The notes: generated from the sequence alone by a model not told the origin. Numbered from the stretch's first letter, positions 19,155-29,373 are shown. The stretch is 46,643 nt of DNA from Candidatus Saccharimonadota bacterium (GCA_022842995.1 JALHOM010000006.1:19459-66101), one strand, 5' to 3'. Program-made: numbers and translations.

Positions 19155-19222
19155 GGAATCGCCCGTACCTTGCAAGGTACGGGTTGGAGACCTTTATACT
19201 TACCGTTGTACTATGCCCCTTT
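19155..19222 (-). pseudogene. Chimeric tRNA-Trp pseudogene with inserted perfect palindrome
   Basis: Minus strand AGGGGCATAGTACAACGGTAAGTATAAAGGTCTCCAA + CCCGTACCTTGCAAGGTACGGG + CGATTCCACG; 5' half nearly identical to tRNA-Trp. Confidence 0.85.
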
Positions 19223-19265
19223 AGACAACAAAACAATAGTAGCAAAATCCACGTAGTTTTGCGAG

Positions 19266-19988
19266 ATGGCATATTCAGAGATAACTCTTTTTATTACGGG
19301 TGAAATCTGCTATAAAGTTATGAGAATGTCAGGCAAAATAACTCCTAAAAAGCCATTCGTGGTTATGATGTACGGCTTTCCAGGCTCCGGGAAAACAGCT
19401 TTTGCGCGTCAAATGAGCGAAGAATTAGGGGTTATTCACCTCCAGGAAGACCGTATTCTTCATGAATTGTTCGGAGGAAATATCTCTCCGGCAACTAAGA
19501 AGGCGTCACGTAAAGTCATGAACTTTATATTGGGCGATTACCTAAAATCCGGTATGTCAGTGATGTATGACGCAAGCGTTCTACGGTCTAGTGAACGTCG
19601 TCGCGTCAGAGAGATCGTACATCAATACCGCGCAACTCATCTCCTGGTCTGGTTACAGGTCGATCCCGAAACTTGTTATGAGCGAACCCGTAAGCGTGAT
19701 CACCGCAAAGCAGACGATAAGTACGCCCCCGACTATACCGAAGACGACTTTCGGGAAATCCTATCGTTCATGCAAAACCCGAACATGGAAGACTACATTG
19801 TTGTCAGTGGTAAGCATACATTTAACACTCAACGCTCGGCGGTAGTCAAAAAACTCATGGATCTCGACATTATAACTGTCGAAGAAGCCTCCCAGAATAT
19901 CGTTAAGCCAGGCCTTATGAATCTCGTTCCAAAGTCTAACTTACAGATGCGCGGGGATATTATTAACCGCAACATCCCTCTGAGATAA
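19266..19988 (+). CDS. P-loop kinase (AAA_33/zeta-toxin-like)
   Basis: VVMMYGFPGSGKTAFARQMSEELGVIHLQEDRILHELFGG; real start may be internal (e.g. MRMSGKITPKK). Confidence 0.7.
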   Translation: MAYSEITLFITGEICYKVMRMSGKITPKKPFVVMMYGFPGSGKTAFARQMSEELGVIHLQEDRILHELFGGNISPATKKASRKVMNFILGDYLKSGMSVMYDASVLRSSERRRVREIVHQYRATHLLVWLQVDPETCYERTRKRDHRKADDKYAPDYTEDDFREILSFMQNPNMEDYIVVSGKHTFNTQRSAVVKKLMDLDIITVEEASQNIVKPGLMNLVPKSNLQMRGDIINRNIPLR

Positions 19989-20710
19989 TGCCAGATTATG
20001 AGTTAGAGCTTGCAGGCATCGGCACTGTAGCTGTAACCGAAAAACGTGGTATGCGTTCACTCCGCATGCGGATTTCGCCAAAAGGCCAGGTCCTCGTCTC
20101 TGTTCCGCCTCGTGTTCCGCACGATTATGTAGAAAAATTCATACTAGATCGTCGTGACTGGATCTTAGACAATCTCCCCAAAAACCAGCCAGTGATCATA
20201 AACGGGGGCTATTTCGCAGGCAATGTAAAACTCGTGATCCGTGAAGGTGCCGTATCAAGAAGTCGTAGTGCAATGATGCAAAGCAACCTCATCATTCATC
20301 TTAAGGGTATCTACGACCCAATTAATAAGACTCAGCAGGAGTACATCGAAAAAAAGATTCTCTTAGCGATGAACACCCTGGCCGAAAGAACTCTTCTGCC
20401 GAGGCTCGAAGAACTAGCCACAAGATCTGACCACAAGTTTAATCAGGCGTACGTTAAACCGCTTATCAGCCGGTGGGGAAGTTGCGACAGCAATCAAAAC
20501 ATCATCCTTAATACCTACCTGGTTCAAGTACCAAAAATTCTGCAAGATTACGTAATCTACCACGAATTAACGCATACCAAACACATGCATCATGGCAAAG
20601 AATTCTGGAGTCACATGGCGAGCTTGCAGCCAAGCTACAAACTTTACCGCTCCATGCTAAAAAAATACCAAACAGCTATTGTAATGACCGAAAATCCAAG
20701 CGAGCCGTAA
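19988..20710 (+). CDS. YgjP/WLM-like metallopeptidase (DUF45 family)
   Basis: SRWGSCDSNQNIILNTYLVQVPKILQDYVIYHELTHTKHMHHGKEFW (HELxH). Confidence 0.85.
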   Translation: MPDYELELAGIGTVAVTEKRGMRSLRMRISPKGQVLVSVPPRVPHDYVEKFILDRRDWILDNLPKNQPVIINGGYFAGNVKLVIREGAVSRSRSAMMQSNLIIHLKGIYDPINKTQQEYIEKKILLAMNTLAERTLLPRLEELATRSDHKFNQAYVKPLISRWGSCDSNQNIILNTYLVQVPKILQDYVIYHELTHTKHMHHGKEFWSHMASLQPSYKLYRSMLKKYQTAIVMTENPSEP

Positions 20711-20733
20711 TGCTTATGGCATAATAGGACTAT

Positions 20734-21897
20734 ATGCCGAACAAAAAGCCTCTCAAAAAGACCAAACCAAAGCCAACAGTCGAAGCGCTTATTTCCGAGC
20801 ATCAAGCAGCCTCATTAGTTTCTGCAGAGCTAGAAAGAGAACGCTTGCTTTCATTGATCAACAGCATGGCGGACGGCGTTATTGCTACCGACGAACATGG
20901 CAAGATAGCTCTGTATAATGGCGCGGCTCTCAATATCCTTGACCAGAATATCAATCTCGCGAAAAAAAAGATCGATTCAGTGGCCAAAATTGTTGATAGT
21001 AACAACCAGCCAATCTCACTGACCGACATGATTATCACGACGACAACTCAAGTTACCTCCCGAGATCACAAGATTATTTACGCCGATGGCAGTATCGGCA
21101 ACCTCTATTTATCGATTGCTCCCGTAAAACTTGGTTTCGGCGTAGATGGCAACAAGGGATTCGTCGTCTTACTACGTGATATCACCAGAGAAAAATCACT
21201 CGAAGAAGAACGAGATGAATTCATCAGTGTTGTCAGTCACGAACTCCGCACGCCAATCGCCATAGCCGAAGGACACATTGGTAACGCCCAGTTTATGTTC
21301 GAAAGAACCGAAGGCAATCCCGAAGTCAAAAAAACACTCGATATCGCTCATGAACAAGTCGTCTTTTTGGCTGGGATGATCAACGACCTCGCAACGCTCT
21401 CTCGGGCCGAACGTGGAGTCTTGAAAGTCGAACCCGAGCCGATCAACACGCACGACCTCGTCAAAGAACTTCACGCTACTTATAGTATTGATGCTGCGGC
21501 AAAAGGCCTCAAGCTGAATATTCGACTTGACCCCAAGCTCGAACTACTCAGTAGCAGTAAACTCTACGTAAAAGAAGTTCTACAAAACTTCATTACAAAT
21601 GCAATCAAATATACCGAAAAGGGCAGCATTTTATTGAGTGCCACACATAGGCTCGACGGCGTACTTTTTGAAGTATCGGACACTGGTATCGGGATATCTA
21701 AAACAGATCAAGAAAGAGTGTTCGATAAGTTTTTTAGGAGCGAAGACTTCCGAACACGTGCTAGTAGCGGAACCGGACTGGGCCTTTACGTGACCATGAA
21801 GCTGGCTCGGTTAATCCACGCCGAGATAAGTCTTCACAGTGGACTAAATCACGGCACGACGTTCTCTATATTTATACCAAATTATTGCGAAATCTAG
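20734..21897 (+). CDS. Soluble PAS-domain sensor histidine kinase
   Basis: PAS-like N-terminus (INSMADGVIATDEHGKIALYNGAAL), H-box SVVSHELRTPIA, N/G boxes NFITNAIKYTEKG, DTGIGI, GTGLGLYV; no TM seen. Confidence 0.9.
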   Translation: MPNKKPLKKTKPKPTVEALISEHQAASLVSAELERERLLSLINSMADGVIATDEHGKIALYNGAALNILDQNINLAKKKIDSVAKIVDSNNQPISLTDMIITTTTQVTSRDHKIIYADGSIGNLYLSIAPVKLGFGVDGNKGFVVLLRDITREKSLEEERDEFISVVSHELRTPIAIAEGHIGNAQFMFERTEGNPEVKKTLDIAHEQVVFLAGMINDLATLSRAERGVLKVEPEPINTHDLVKELHATYSIDAAAKGLKLNIRLDPKLELLSSSKLYVKEVLQNFITNAIKYTEKGSILLSATHRLDGVLFEVSDTGIGISKTDQERVFDKFFRSEDFRTRASSGTGLGLYVTMKLARLIHAEISLHSGLNHGTTFSIFIPNYCEI

Positions 21898-21910
21898 ACT
21901 TTCGAAGAGA

Positions 21911-23413
21911 CTATCTAATTTTTGGCAATCGGGGAATAGTCGTTAATACTGGTCGACAGACGTTACGTCCCTTCCAGACTACTTCAGAGAATTCATATGC
22001 CCACATAGAATAGATCATGACGATGATCTCTAGGATTACACTTACAGGGAACAAAACAACTTTACGCATACTTATAGAGCCCGATACAGCCCTACAAACA
22101 CGGGCTTGGATATATAGCAGAACTAATGAAGCAAGCAGACTAAGAAGTAGTATGTAGGCCGGGAATCCATAGATGACTGAGGCGATACAGATAAGTCCAG
22201 GCGACAAAAAGAAAACTGCATACCACACAGAAGATACGATTATACGCTCTATTTGGTTCCCGGACTCTGGATATCGTGTCCTGACGGCCGTGTTCCACTG
22301 TGCCTTGAGGCTTTTAACGCTATAAAGACCTAAGCCACTGCCTGCAAGGAAAAACGAATATGAGCCCGATCTACTACCTAAGCGGGCAAAGAACCTTTCG
22401 GGACGAATCGTTTTTTTAGCAGCACCAAAACCGCCTGATTTAGATAGAAAGCTACGCTCTGCTAGCCACACAGTACTTATGACTGGCGGAACTCTGCTGA
22501 AAATTTTTGGCAATACCAGCTCACGATAGTAACGCAGCGGTTGCAGTATGAAACCGTCATCATACGCTTTCGGTCGGCTAGGCAGTATGGAGCACACTCG
22601 TGTTTTTTCAGCTAAAACGCGTGAAAAGATTGTGCGCAGATCTGTTTTGGCGAACCGGACATCTACTCCACAAAAAAGGACATATCGCCCCTGGGACTCA
22701 TCCAAAAGCTGTTGATAGGCATAGTTTTTGGCTAGCCAAGATTGAGCAGGTGCTTTGCCTTCAATAAAACGCACTCCTCTGTGGGCAAAGTCGCGGATAA
22801 TCTGCGGGGTCGTATCCTGTGAACAGTCATCTAAAACGAGTATCTCCATTTTTGGGTAATCTGACTCAAGAATAGACTCAAGGCAATCTTCTAGTTCGGC
22901 TGTTTCATTTCTGGCTGGAATGGCTACCGTTATGGTCGGCAGATTTTTGTCACTTAGCATTTTCTTGGCACTTTGAAACCGAGATTTAGCCACTGCATCT
23001 CTCGTATGGAACAAAAATACGAGGGCAACAACAAACTGTAGAGTAACTATGGCACCGAGTAACTGAATACCCGTAACTGAGTATTCTTCGATAATCGCTA
23101 TCGATAGAATGAACGCCGTCAGCATACAACTGAGCCATAGCGATGAAATAAAATGTCGTTTCCTGAGCTCAATATAGCGTGATGGTCGATGTGCGAGGCG
23201 CAAGATCGAAAACAAGTGGAATAATTGTAAAATAGCGAGTGTAACGGAGAAGATTAAGCCTTCATTAGCAACGAGCAAAAGTCCAACTGAAACCCCGATC
23301 AACACAACATTCAACGAAGACAGCAAAAGTCGAGCGGGCCATAGTAGCTTACTCGATATAACGAGCGAAATCAGAAAAGTCGCAATGACCAACCAAAGAT
23401 ACTGTTCGTTCAT
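21911..23413 (-). CDS. Membrane GT2 family glycosyltransferase
   Basis: TITVAIPARNETAELEDCLESILESDYPKMEILVLDDCSQDTTPQIIRDF plus N- and C-terminal TM segments. Confidence 0.85.
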   Translation of the reverse strand: MNEQYLWLVIATFLISLVISSKLLWPARLLLSSLNVVLIGVSVGLLLVANEGLIFSVTLAILQLFHLFSILRLAHRPSRYIELRKRHFISSLWLSCMLTAFILSIAIIEEYSVTGIQLLGAIVTLQFVVALVFLFHTRDAVAKSRFQSAKKMLSDKNLPTITVAIPARNETAELEDCLESILESDYPKMEILVLDDCSQDTTPQIIRDFAHRGVRFIEGKAPAQSWLAKNYAYQQLLDESQGRYVLFCGVDVRFAKTDLRTIFSRVLAEKTRVCSILPSRPKAYDDGFILQPLRYYRELVLPKIFSRVPPVISTVWLAERSFLSKSGGFGAAKKTIRPERFFARLGSRSGSYSFFLAGSGLGLYSVKSLKAQWNTAVRTRYPESGNQIERIIVSSVWYAVFFLSPGLICIASVIYGFPAYILLLSLLASLVLLYIQARVCRAVSGSISMRKVVLFPVSVILEIIVMIYSMWAYEFSEVVWKGRNVCRPVLTTIPRLPKIR

Positions 23414-23586
23414 ACCTATTTACCAATCATAGAGTTTACGCTTATTTTATCATTTTTTAAAACAGTGTATTTGTTTTCTTGTCGACAAAAGATTGACCAA
23501 ACGGCGGACTTACGGTAAGCTATTGACGAAAGCACGAAATAGTCTACTTAAGTTATAGGTAGGCTTTTTTAATTGGAGAAATACGC

Positions 23587-24012
23587 GTGGCCGAGGAAGA
23601 CAAGACAGTTAACAAACGTACGAAACGCAGTAATGCACCGAAGAAAACTCAATCTGTTCGTGAAAAACGCGAAGCTCATACAACCGCCAAACCTAAGCGC
23701 ATTCGATCAACTGCCGGCAAGATAACGACGCCCATCAAGAGCACGAAGAAGCTCGCTACTAAAGAAATACACGTCGTACCTCTACCCGATAACCGCATCG
23801 GTAAGTTCCTCGGCAAGAAAGGCCGATTGACGCCTAAGTTTGTGCGCGAAGCCTTTGCCGAAGTAAAGCTTGTGACTTGGCCGGATCGTAAAAATACGGT
23901 TAAGCTTACTATGGCAGTTTTTATTTTTGCTGTTATTTTTGCAGCAATTGTAGGCCTGCTTGACTGGGGACTTGGCGAATTGTTTGAAGAGTTTGTAGTT
24001 AAAAGAACGTAG
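23587..24012 (+). CDS. secE: Preprotein translocase subunit SecE with long basic N-terminal extension
   Basis: FVREAFAEVKLVTWPDRKNTVKLTMAVFIFAVIFAAIVGLLDWGLGELF; GTG start; directly upstream of nusG. Confidence 0.9.
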   Translation: MAEEDKTVNKRTKRSNAPKKTQSVREKREAHTTAKPKRIRSTAGKITTPIKSTKKLATKEIHVVPLPDNRIGKFLGKKGRLTPKFVREAFAEVKLVTWPDRKNTVKLTMAVFIFAVIFAAIVGLLDWGLGELFEEFVVKRT

Positions 24013-24059
24013 TAACGCTGCGTCGTTTAGTCCTAGCACAATCAATCACGGAGAAAAGC

Positions 24060-24602
24060 ATGTCAAAAAGATACGATTCTAAAAAACACTGGTACGCCAT
24101 CCATACCTATAGTGGCTACGAAGAGAAGGTTGCTGAAAGTATTCGCCAACGAGCCGAGAGTCTCGATATGGGAGATAAGATCTTTGACGTCCTGGTACCT
24201 AAAGAGAAGATGATAGAAATCAAGAACGGCAAACGCAAAGTCGTCGAAAAGAAGATTTTTCAAGGCTACGTACTGGTTCAGATGAAGCTTTCTGAGGATG
24301 CATGGTACATTGTGCGAAACACACCCAACGTCACTGGATTTGTCGGTACGGGCATCGACCCTACCCCGGTTAGCGATGACGAGATGGAGAAAATCAGCAA
24401 ACGCATGGGGCTCGAGCAGCCAAAACACAAGATAGATTTTTCTGTCGGCGAAGTTGTGAGCATTACAGACGGACCATTTAAGGGCTTCGACGGCTCCATT
24501 AGCGAAATTGACCCTACTAAAGGCAAGATCAAAGTCTTGGTCAACATGTTCGGCCGAGAAACACCGGTAGAACTCGACAGTCTCCAGGTCAAAAAAGTCT
24601 AG
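24060..24602 (+). CDS. nusG: Transcription termination/antitermination factor NusG
   Basis: WYAIHTYSGYEEKVAESIRQRAE, FQGYVLVQMKLSEDAWYIVRNTPNVTGFVG, KOW region GPFKGFDGSISEIDPTKGKIKVLVNMFGRETPVELD. Confidence 0.97.
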   Translation: MSKRYDSKKHWYAIHTYSGYEEKVAESIRQRAESLDMGDKIFDVLVPKEKMIEIKNGKRKVVEKKIFQGYVLVQMKLSEDAWYIVRNTPNVTGFVGTGIDPTPVSDDEMEKISKRMGLEQPKHKIDFSVGEVVSITDGPFKGFDGSISEIDPTKGKIKVLVNMFGRETPVELDSLQVKKV

Positions 24603-24677
24603 TATATTGCCACAGCAATTGTGGCAGATCTGCTTCCTAAAAGTTCAATATTCTTCATTTAGAGAAATGTAACAGTA

Positions 24678-25409
24678 ATGATAAATCCTAATTCTCAACC
24701 CACATTTCCTAGTATTACCGAAGGGCATTATTATGACTCCCGCAGCCTCTGGCGAAGATGCATTGTTACTACGCTGGCAGGTTTACTATCAACAGCAATG
24801 CAGCCTGCTAAACTAGATGCGATTCCGCGGCCTGTTGACTCGTCGCAGAGAGGACAGGAGCCCCCGGACCCTATGGGCAATCTTTGTGCAATCCCAGACG
24901 GCTATAGGCCTATCGGCGACTATACTAGAACCAACTCAGACACAGTAAAAGGTGTTGATACACACATTAAGGTTCTCGGCATGCCCCCACGTATCCTGAG
25001 GCCAAAAAGACGATTAGGCCCCAATTTTATACAGAATATTCCAGGTCGCATTACCCTACGCGGTTCAACAGAGGCACTTTCAAAAATTCAGAGTCTGGAA
25101 GTTTTCTCGTGTCAACGATTTGAACCAGTAGATAGTCGTAAGGCAATCTATTCTGCGCCAGTTCGGAAGGCATCTATAAATGACTATCAGGACATTCAGA
25201 ACGGTATTCGTGGATCGATTGTAATGAGAGAAAGATCGCTCGAACTGAACCTGGCTCCTACCAAAATGAAGTGCGTAGGACTCAGGGGTAGATATTTCCC
25301 AGCCTCCGGGATCGCAGCCGCATTTAGATTTTTCGATGACCCACTTATTTATGTGACAAAAACATATATAGACAGATCTTATCCGACGGGACTCATTATT
25401 CGCTGCTAG
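24678..25409 (+). CDS. Secreted protein of unknown function (P2)
   Basis: Signal-like CIVTTLAGLLSTAM; KMKCVGLRGRYFPASGIAAAFRFF aligns by eye with P4 TIKCRLSDRDRYFMAGVSLSLIYV. Confidence 0.65.
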   Translation: MINPNSQPTFPSITEGHYYDSRSLWRRCIVTTLAGLLSTAMQPAKLDAIPRPVDSSQRGQEPPDPMGNLCAIPDGYRPIGDYTRTNSDTVKGVDTHIKVLGMPPRILRPKRRLGPNFIQNIPGRITLRGSTEALSKIQSLEVFSCQRFEPVDSRKAIYSAPVRKASINDYQDIQNGIRGSIVMRERSLELNLAPTKMKCVGLRGRYFPASGIAAAFRFFDDPLIYVTKTYIDRSYPTGLIIRC

Positions 25410-25564
25410 TCCCTGTGCTCATGCTTGGCTCTTGTTTGAATCGACTAGACCTCGTTTCTCAGGTCCTCAAAGTTTGTCCGTCATACGATAATTTAAGCTG
25501 CTCATTCGGAAGAGGCCCTCTCCGATTTATCAATCGAAATATCGGGTGGGGGGGTATTGATCGG

Positions 25565-26407
25565 TTAACGTCGAAGCTGAGGGGTTGGCTGGGGATAACC
25601 GCTAACAATTGGGCGCACAACTTTGTTCTTACGAACGAAAAGAGGATCTTCGGAAACCTGGCTTGGTGAATGAGGCCCAACCCATGCACGCGTACAGTTT
25701 AATGACGTGCTAGGGAATAACGAGCTGTAATTCACTGCCAGACCCAAGCCTGCTACTGCAGTCAAACTGCCACAAAGCATGTCGCGTCTAATTCCAGTAT
25801 CTTGGTCGTAGGCGACTAGTACGATTTTGCCCCTATTCTTTGGTTCGGCCTTTACAGGTTTACCGTTTCGGTCTGGCGTACGGTTAGCATGGAAAGCATA
25901 CACTTCTCTTCCTAGCAGCAGGGCCGACCCAGTGGCCAATACATAGCGACCGTATTTCAACCTAGGTGGCATAGGCGGTGGCGGAGTTGAAGTATTGTTA
26001 CGGGCAAAGGGATTATCTATAGTAGGTAACTCTATAGGAGGTGATCCAGACTGTCTCCAGAGCACATATCCTCCTCCGATGATCAGCGGTCCTACTGGAC
26101 CAGTTGGAGATAATAAACCTACAAGGCTCTGAGCAGCTCTCTCCTTGGCAGGTTCTGGTGCGGTTTCGGTGCTACCACCGGTTATGGACCCTCTATCAAT
26201 TGTGATGGGCTTGTTTGCTTGGCCCGTTTGAGCACCGTGAAGATTGGGAACTGCAAATGCAGCAGCAAAACTTGCAACTGCTATTGCAGTAAGACGTTGT
26301 AAGGTATGGGTCCGAACAGTTGTCGGTACGCCTTCATGAGTACGTTGCTCATGAGGTGCTCGTTGTTCTGGTTTTCTTCCTTGATTATTGGTGGCACTAC
26401 GTAACAT
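25565..26407 (-). CDS. Predicted membrane/secreted protein, Pro/Arg-rich, unknown function (P7)
   Basis: Hydrophobic segments AVASFAAAFAVPN, GPLIIGGGYVLW, LATGSALLLGREV; Pro-rich STPPPPMPPR. Confidence 0.6.
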   Translation of the reverse strand: MLRSATNNQGRKPEQRAPHEQRTHEGVPTTVRTHTLQRLTAIAVASFAAAFAVPNLHGAQTGQANKPITIDRGSITGGSTETAPEPAKERAAQSLVGLLSPTGPVGPLIIGGGYVLWRQSGSPPIELPTIDNPFARNNTSTPPPPMPPRLKYGRYVLATGSALLLGREVYAFHANRTPDRNGKPVKAEPKNRGKIVLVAYDQDTGIRRDMLCGSLTAVAGLGLAVNYSSLFPSTSLNCTRAWVGPHSPSQVSEDPLFVRKNKVVRPIVSGYPQPTPQLRR

Positions 26408-26605
26408 AATTTGTCCTAAAAAAGTTATTTATTCAAGCATTTATATAGCTAGCTTGACGAGGATGCAAGAAAAATATTTTTTGACAACGTTCTGAATGGT
26501 TACTCCAAGTAGTTATTCTGTTGTAGAAAATGGGACAGCCTTGTATACGGAGTATCGGAATTGCTAAGCTTGAATTTATTTTAAAAGCCAATTAAGCAAA
26601 ACTTT

Positions 26606-27355
26606 ATGTCCGAGACAGTACCAAAACAATCACGCAATTATCATTACCGGCCCCCTCGTTCTAAGAGAGTACTCGTCAGGGCTGCTATGTTAACTCCTTT
26701 TCTGATTAGCTTTCAGCCCTCTGATTTATCAGATAAAGCAGCGGCAGCAAGAACCCCTTTATCCGAATCATTTTGCCAGCCAAGCACCCTGTTCGCAGGA
26801 ATGCAGCCAGTAACCCTGTCAATACATGACAACAACTATCCGTTACGAAACATCAGCTTCGGGATAAAAGCGCCCGACAGAGTTCGTGCTTGGCCGCTTA
26901 GACCTGCTCCGGCACAGCATCGTTATTCTCGAGCACTTACCCCTGGCTCTATCGAGTTATCTGGGACTGGTCTTGAACGATTGGCTTATTTTACTGTAAC
27001 AACGTGCTTCGGTCCGATCCCTGCCGGCTATCCACAGGGGGTTGCCCCACCCAGAGAATATAGAGTTAGGCGAACTTATTGCAATGAGATAATGCCCCCA
27101 TCAATACTTAATACAAGCTGCCAGGGTTACTTTAATCCGTATTTCGCTTATCAGCGTATCGGCAACCAGCAAATCCGCAAAAAGACATGTCTCCCTGGTA
27201 GAATCCAGGCATCGTCTCTAACAGGAATCCAAGTTTCGGCTGGGCTAGTACGATTGCCAGAAGCCAGTTCTAGTTCGCTAGGTCCAGTAATTCCAGTTCA
27301 CCTACGGTCAACTATAAAACGCGATGACACGGCCAACTGCCTCGTGAGAATCTAA
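26606..27355 (+). CDS. Secreted Cys-containing protein of unknown function (P3)
   Basis: N-terminal basic plus hydrophobic segment; PGSIELSGTGLERLAYFTVTTC motif. Confidence 0.65.
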   Translation: MSETVPKQSRNYHYRPPRSKRVLVRAAMLTPFLISFQPSDLSDKAAAARTPLSESFCQPSTLFAGMQPVTLSIHDNNYPLRNISFGIKAPDRVRAWPLRPAPAQHRYSRALTPGSIELSGTGLERLAYFTVTTCFGPIPAGYPQGVAPPREYRVRRTYCNEIMPPSILNTSCQGYFNPYFAYQRIGNQQIRKKTCLPGRIQASSLTGIQVSAGLVRLPEASSSSLGPVIPVHLRSTIKRDDTANCLVRI

Positions 27356-27393
27356 ATGCAGATTAGATAAATTTAATGAAGTCAGGTTAGCTT

Positions 27394-28113
27394 ATGCACC
27401 CAGAAAGAATTAAACCAAGGTTCAGCACCCTACTAGCAGCTGGTCTCGCGTGTGGAGCCGGGATCAACCCCGGCTTAGGTGTCGCGATAAGCGGAGTGAT
27501 GACGCCGGAGACCGCGAGAATAGCAACCGGCTGTTTTCCGAATACTCAATTTCGAGACTTAGATGTTCGTCTCGGGACGGACAGCACTGTTCCATTGCTT
27601 GGCGCCAGCGTGATAAAGACAATAGGCGGCCCTTCAATTTTCGGGACTAGGCCGTCTATCAAAACAGCCGCACTATCCGGGCCATCCGTGGTCGAGATCA
27701 ATGACTTCTCTAGGGTTCATGGAAGTGGCATCTCGCAAATAGCCAGAGTAGAAGCCAGGTCGTATTTGGCAATATATCCAAAGAACATGATACCCGGAGC
27801 TGACGTTAAGCCAGTGTGCTTGCCGTCAAGAAACCCGGCAGTGATTACTAGAGGAAACCCAAGATGGCGGGACACTAAGATCACTTTGACATCAACAGTG
27901 CCTACTATTAAATGCAGGCTCTCAGACAGAGATCGTTACTTTATGGCTGGGGTTTCACTTAGCCTCATCTATGTTCGGGGCCAACCCGACAATCCATTTA
28001 GGTTCGGGTTTCATATCAATGACGCAGGGCCATTAACAACATTTTGCCGACCGATGTATTCCAGGGCTGAATTACAGAGAATACGAGATGACCCACTTAC
28101 CAAAAAGCGGTAA
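27394..28113 (+). CDS. Secreted Cys-containing protein of unknown function (P4)
   Basis: Signal-like TLLAAGLACGAGINPGLGVAISG; VHGSGISQIARVEARSY; KC..L..RYF..G motif shared with P2. Confidence 0.65.
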   Translation: MHPERIKPRFSTLLAAGLACGAGINPGLGVAISGVMTPETARIATGCFPNTQFRDLDVRLGTDSTVPLLGASVIKTIGGPSIFGTRPSIKTAALSGPSVVEINDFSRVHGSGISQIARVEARSYLAIYPKNMIPGADVKPVCLPSRNPAVITRGNPRWRDTKITLTSTVPTIKCRLSDRDRYFMAGVSLSLIYVRGQPDNPFRFGFHINDAGPLTTFCRPMYSRAELQRIRDDPLTKKR

Positions 28114-28262
28114 CATTCGGTGTCAATAGTCCTTGAGGTTATGCAATGTTGTATTTTTACCTACATTGTCTAAGATAATACCGAACACTAATTGAGCAAT
28201 ATCTATTTACATTGCGCAACTATGTTTGGTAGTGTGAGGAAATTATTTTACAAAGGATTATT

Positions 28263-29231
28263 ATGAGACACAATGGTCAGAAATTACCGGTAAAATTAGT
28301 CCGCGTTGCAGCCGCAGCCGGATTAGCTGTGCCTTTCGTCCCAGTAGCAGGTGATAAGGTCGGTGAAATGTTCCCTGGGCAACAGACGCCTGCCCTTGAA
28401 CAAGCAGTTAATCCTGCTGCTGAGGCAGCTTCGAGACAGAGAACTATCGTCAAGACCAAAACAATTTGTATCGGTGCAGGAACTCATTTGTTTAGTACGC
28501 GTGCGGCTATCAACAATAGAGCCGGGGATGCAGGGGTCACTGAATCGCAAGCCACGGTCAATGCCGTTGTCCGAGGAGCAAGAAACCAAAGGCAAGATTA
28601 TTACGTCAGAACTGCACCTGGGCGACAAGATTTAGTAAAGAGGTGGTTTACATCGCTAAACATTGCGGGTCAAGAACCAAACATCACAAACGGCCCCTGT
28701 TCGCTCAGAGACTCAGAGACAGGAACTAGGCTTCGCCCCGACACGCCAGCTACTCAAACATTTCCAAAAAAACTGGTCAGAGACGTCAACGAAGATGGTT
28801 CAGCTGTTTTTGCAGATGTCGCAGCCCTGAGCACTTCTTGCGATATCTATTCTGGGGGCACTCCTAAAGCAACAGTTGAAGTGACTCTTAATACCAATAC
28901 GTCAAGAAGAGTCACCGGACTTAGGCTTGGATTTCATGATCCAACGAGATACTTCCCGCCATTCGATCTATTAACAGGCAACCAAGCTGCCCTTCCTGCA
29001 TGGTCAGACATAGCAAATCCAGCGCTTCAAAGAGACAAATTTAACCAAATTAGTGTTAGATACGGCGAGTTGACACTCCCTAGGTTTGGGGATGTCGTAT
29101 TATCCCTTACTGTCATCAATCCATCAGGAGGAGCCAGGTTCGTCCATATCGGACAACGGCTTGATGCAGAAAGTTGTAGCTTCGCCTCGGGCAATACTGG
29201 CACCAACAACCAACCACCGGAATTCGAGTAA
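28263..29231 (+). CDS. Secreted protein of unknown function (P5)
   Basis: Signal-like LVRVAAAAGLAVPFVPVAG; four or more Cys; GLRLGFHDPTRYFPPFD. Confidence 0.65.
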   Translation: MRHNGQKLPVKLVRVAAAAGLAVPFVPVAGDKVGEMFPGQQTPALEQAVNPAAEAASRQRTIVKTKTICIGAGTHLFSTRAAINNRAGDAGVTESQATVNAVVRGARNQRQDYYVRTAPGRQDLVKRWFTSLNIAGQEPNITNGPCSLRDSETGTRLRPDTPATQTFPKKLVRDVNEDGSAVFADVAALSTSCDIYSGGTPKATVEVTLNTNTSRRVTGLRLGFHDPTRYFPPFDLLTGNQAALPAWSDIANPALQRDKFNQISVRYGELTLPRFGDVVLSLTVINPSGGARFVHIGQRLDAESCSFASGNTGTNNQPPEFE

Positions 29232-29373
29232 ATGGACACCAGTCGGATTTGATTTACAACCGGGAAAAGTGTAAAATATTTAGGTTACGCACTTCTGTTC
29301 TTAAAAGAACGTTTATTAAAGTTTATAAGAAAAGGGAAGGAGCCCTTCGAGCTAGCTCAGGGCGAAATTACTT

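Noticed and set aside
25415-25669. ORF 25415..25669 (+) and 25459..25689 (-)
   Set aside because: Overlap the better-supported P7 coding region; no signal peptide or motif
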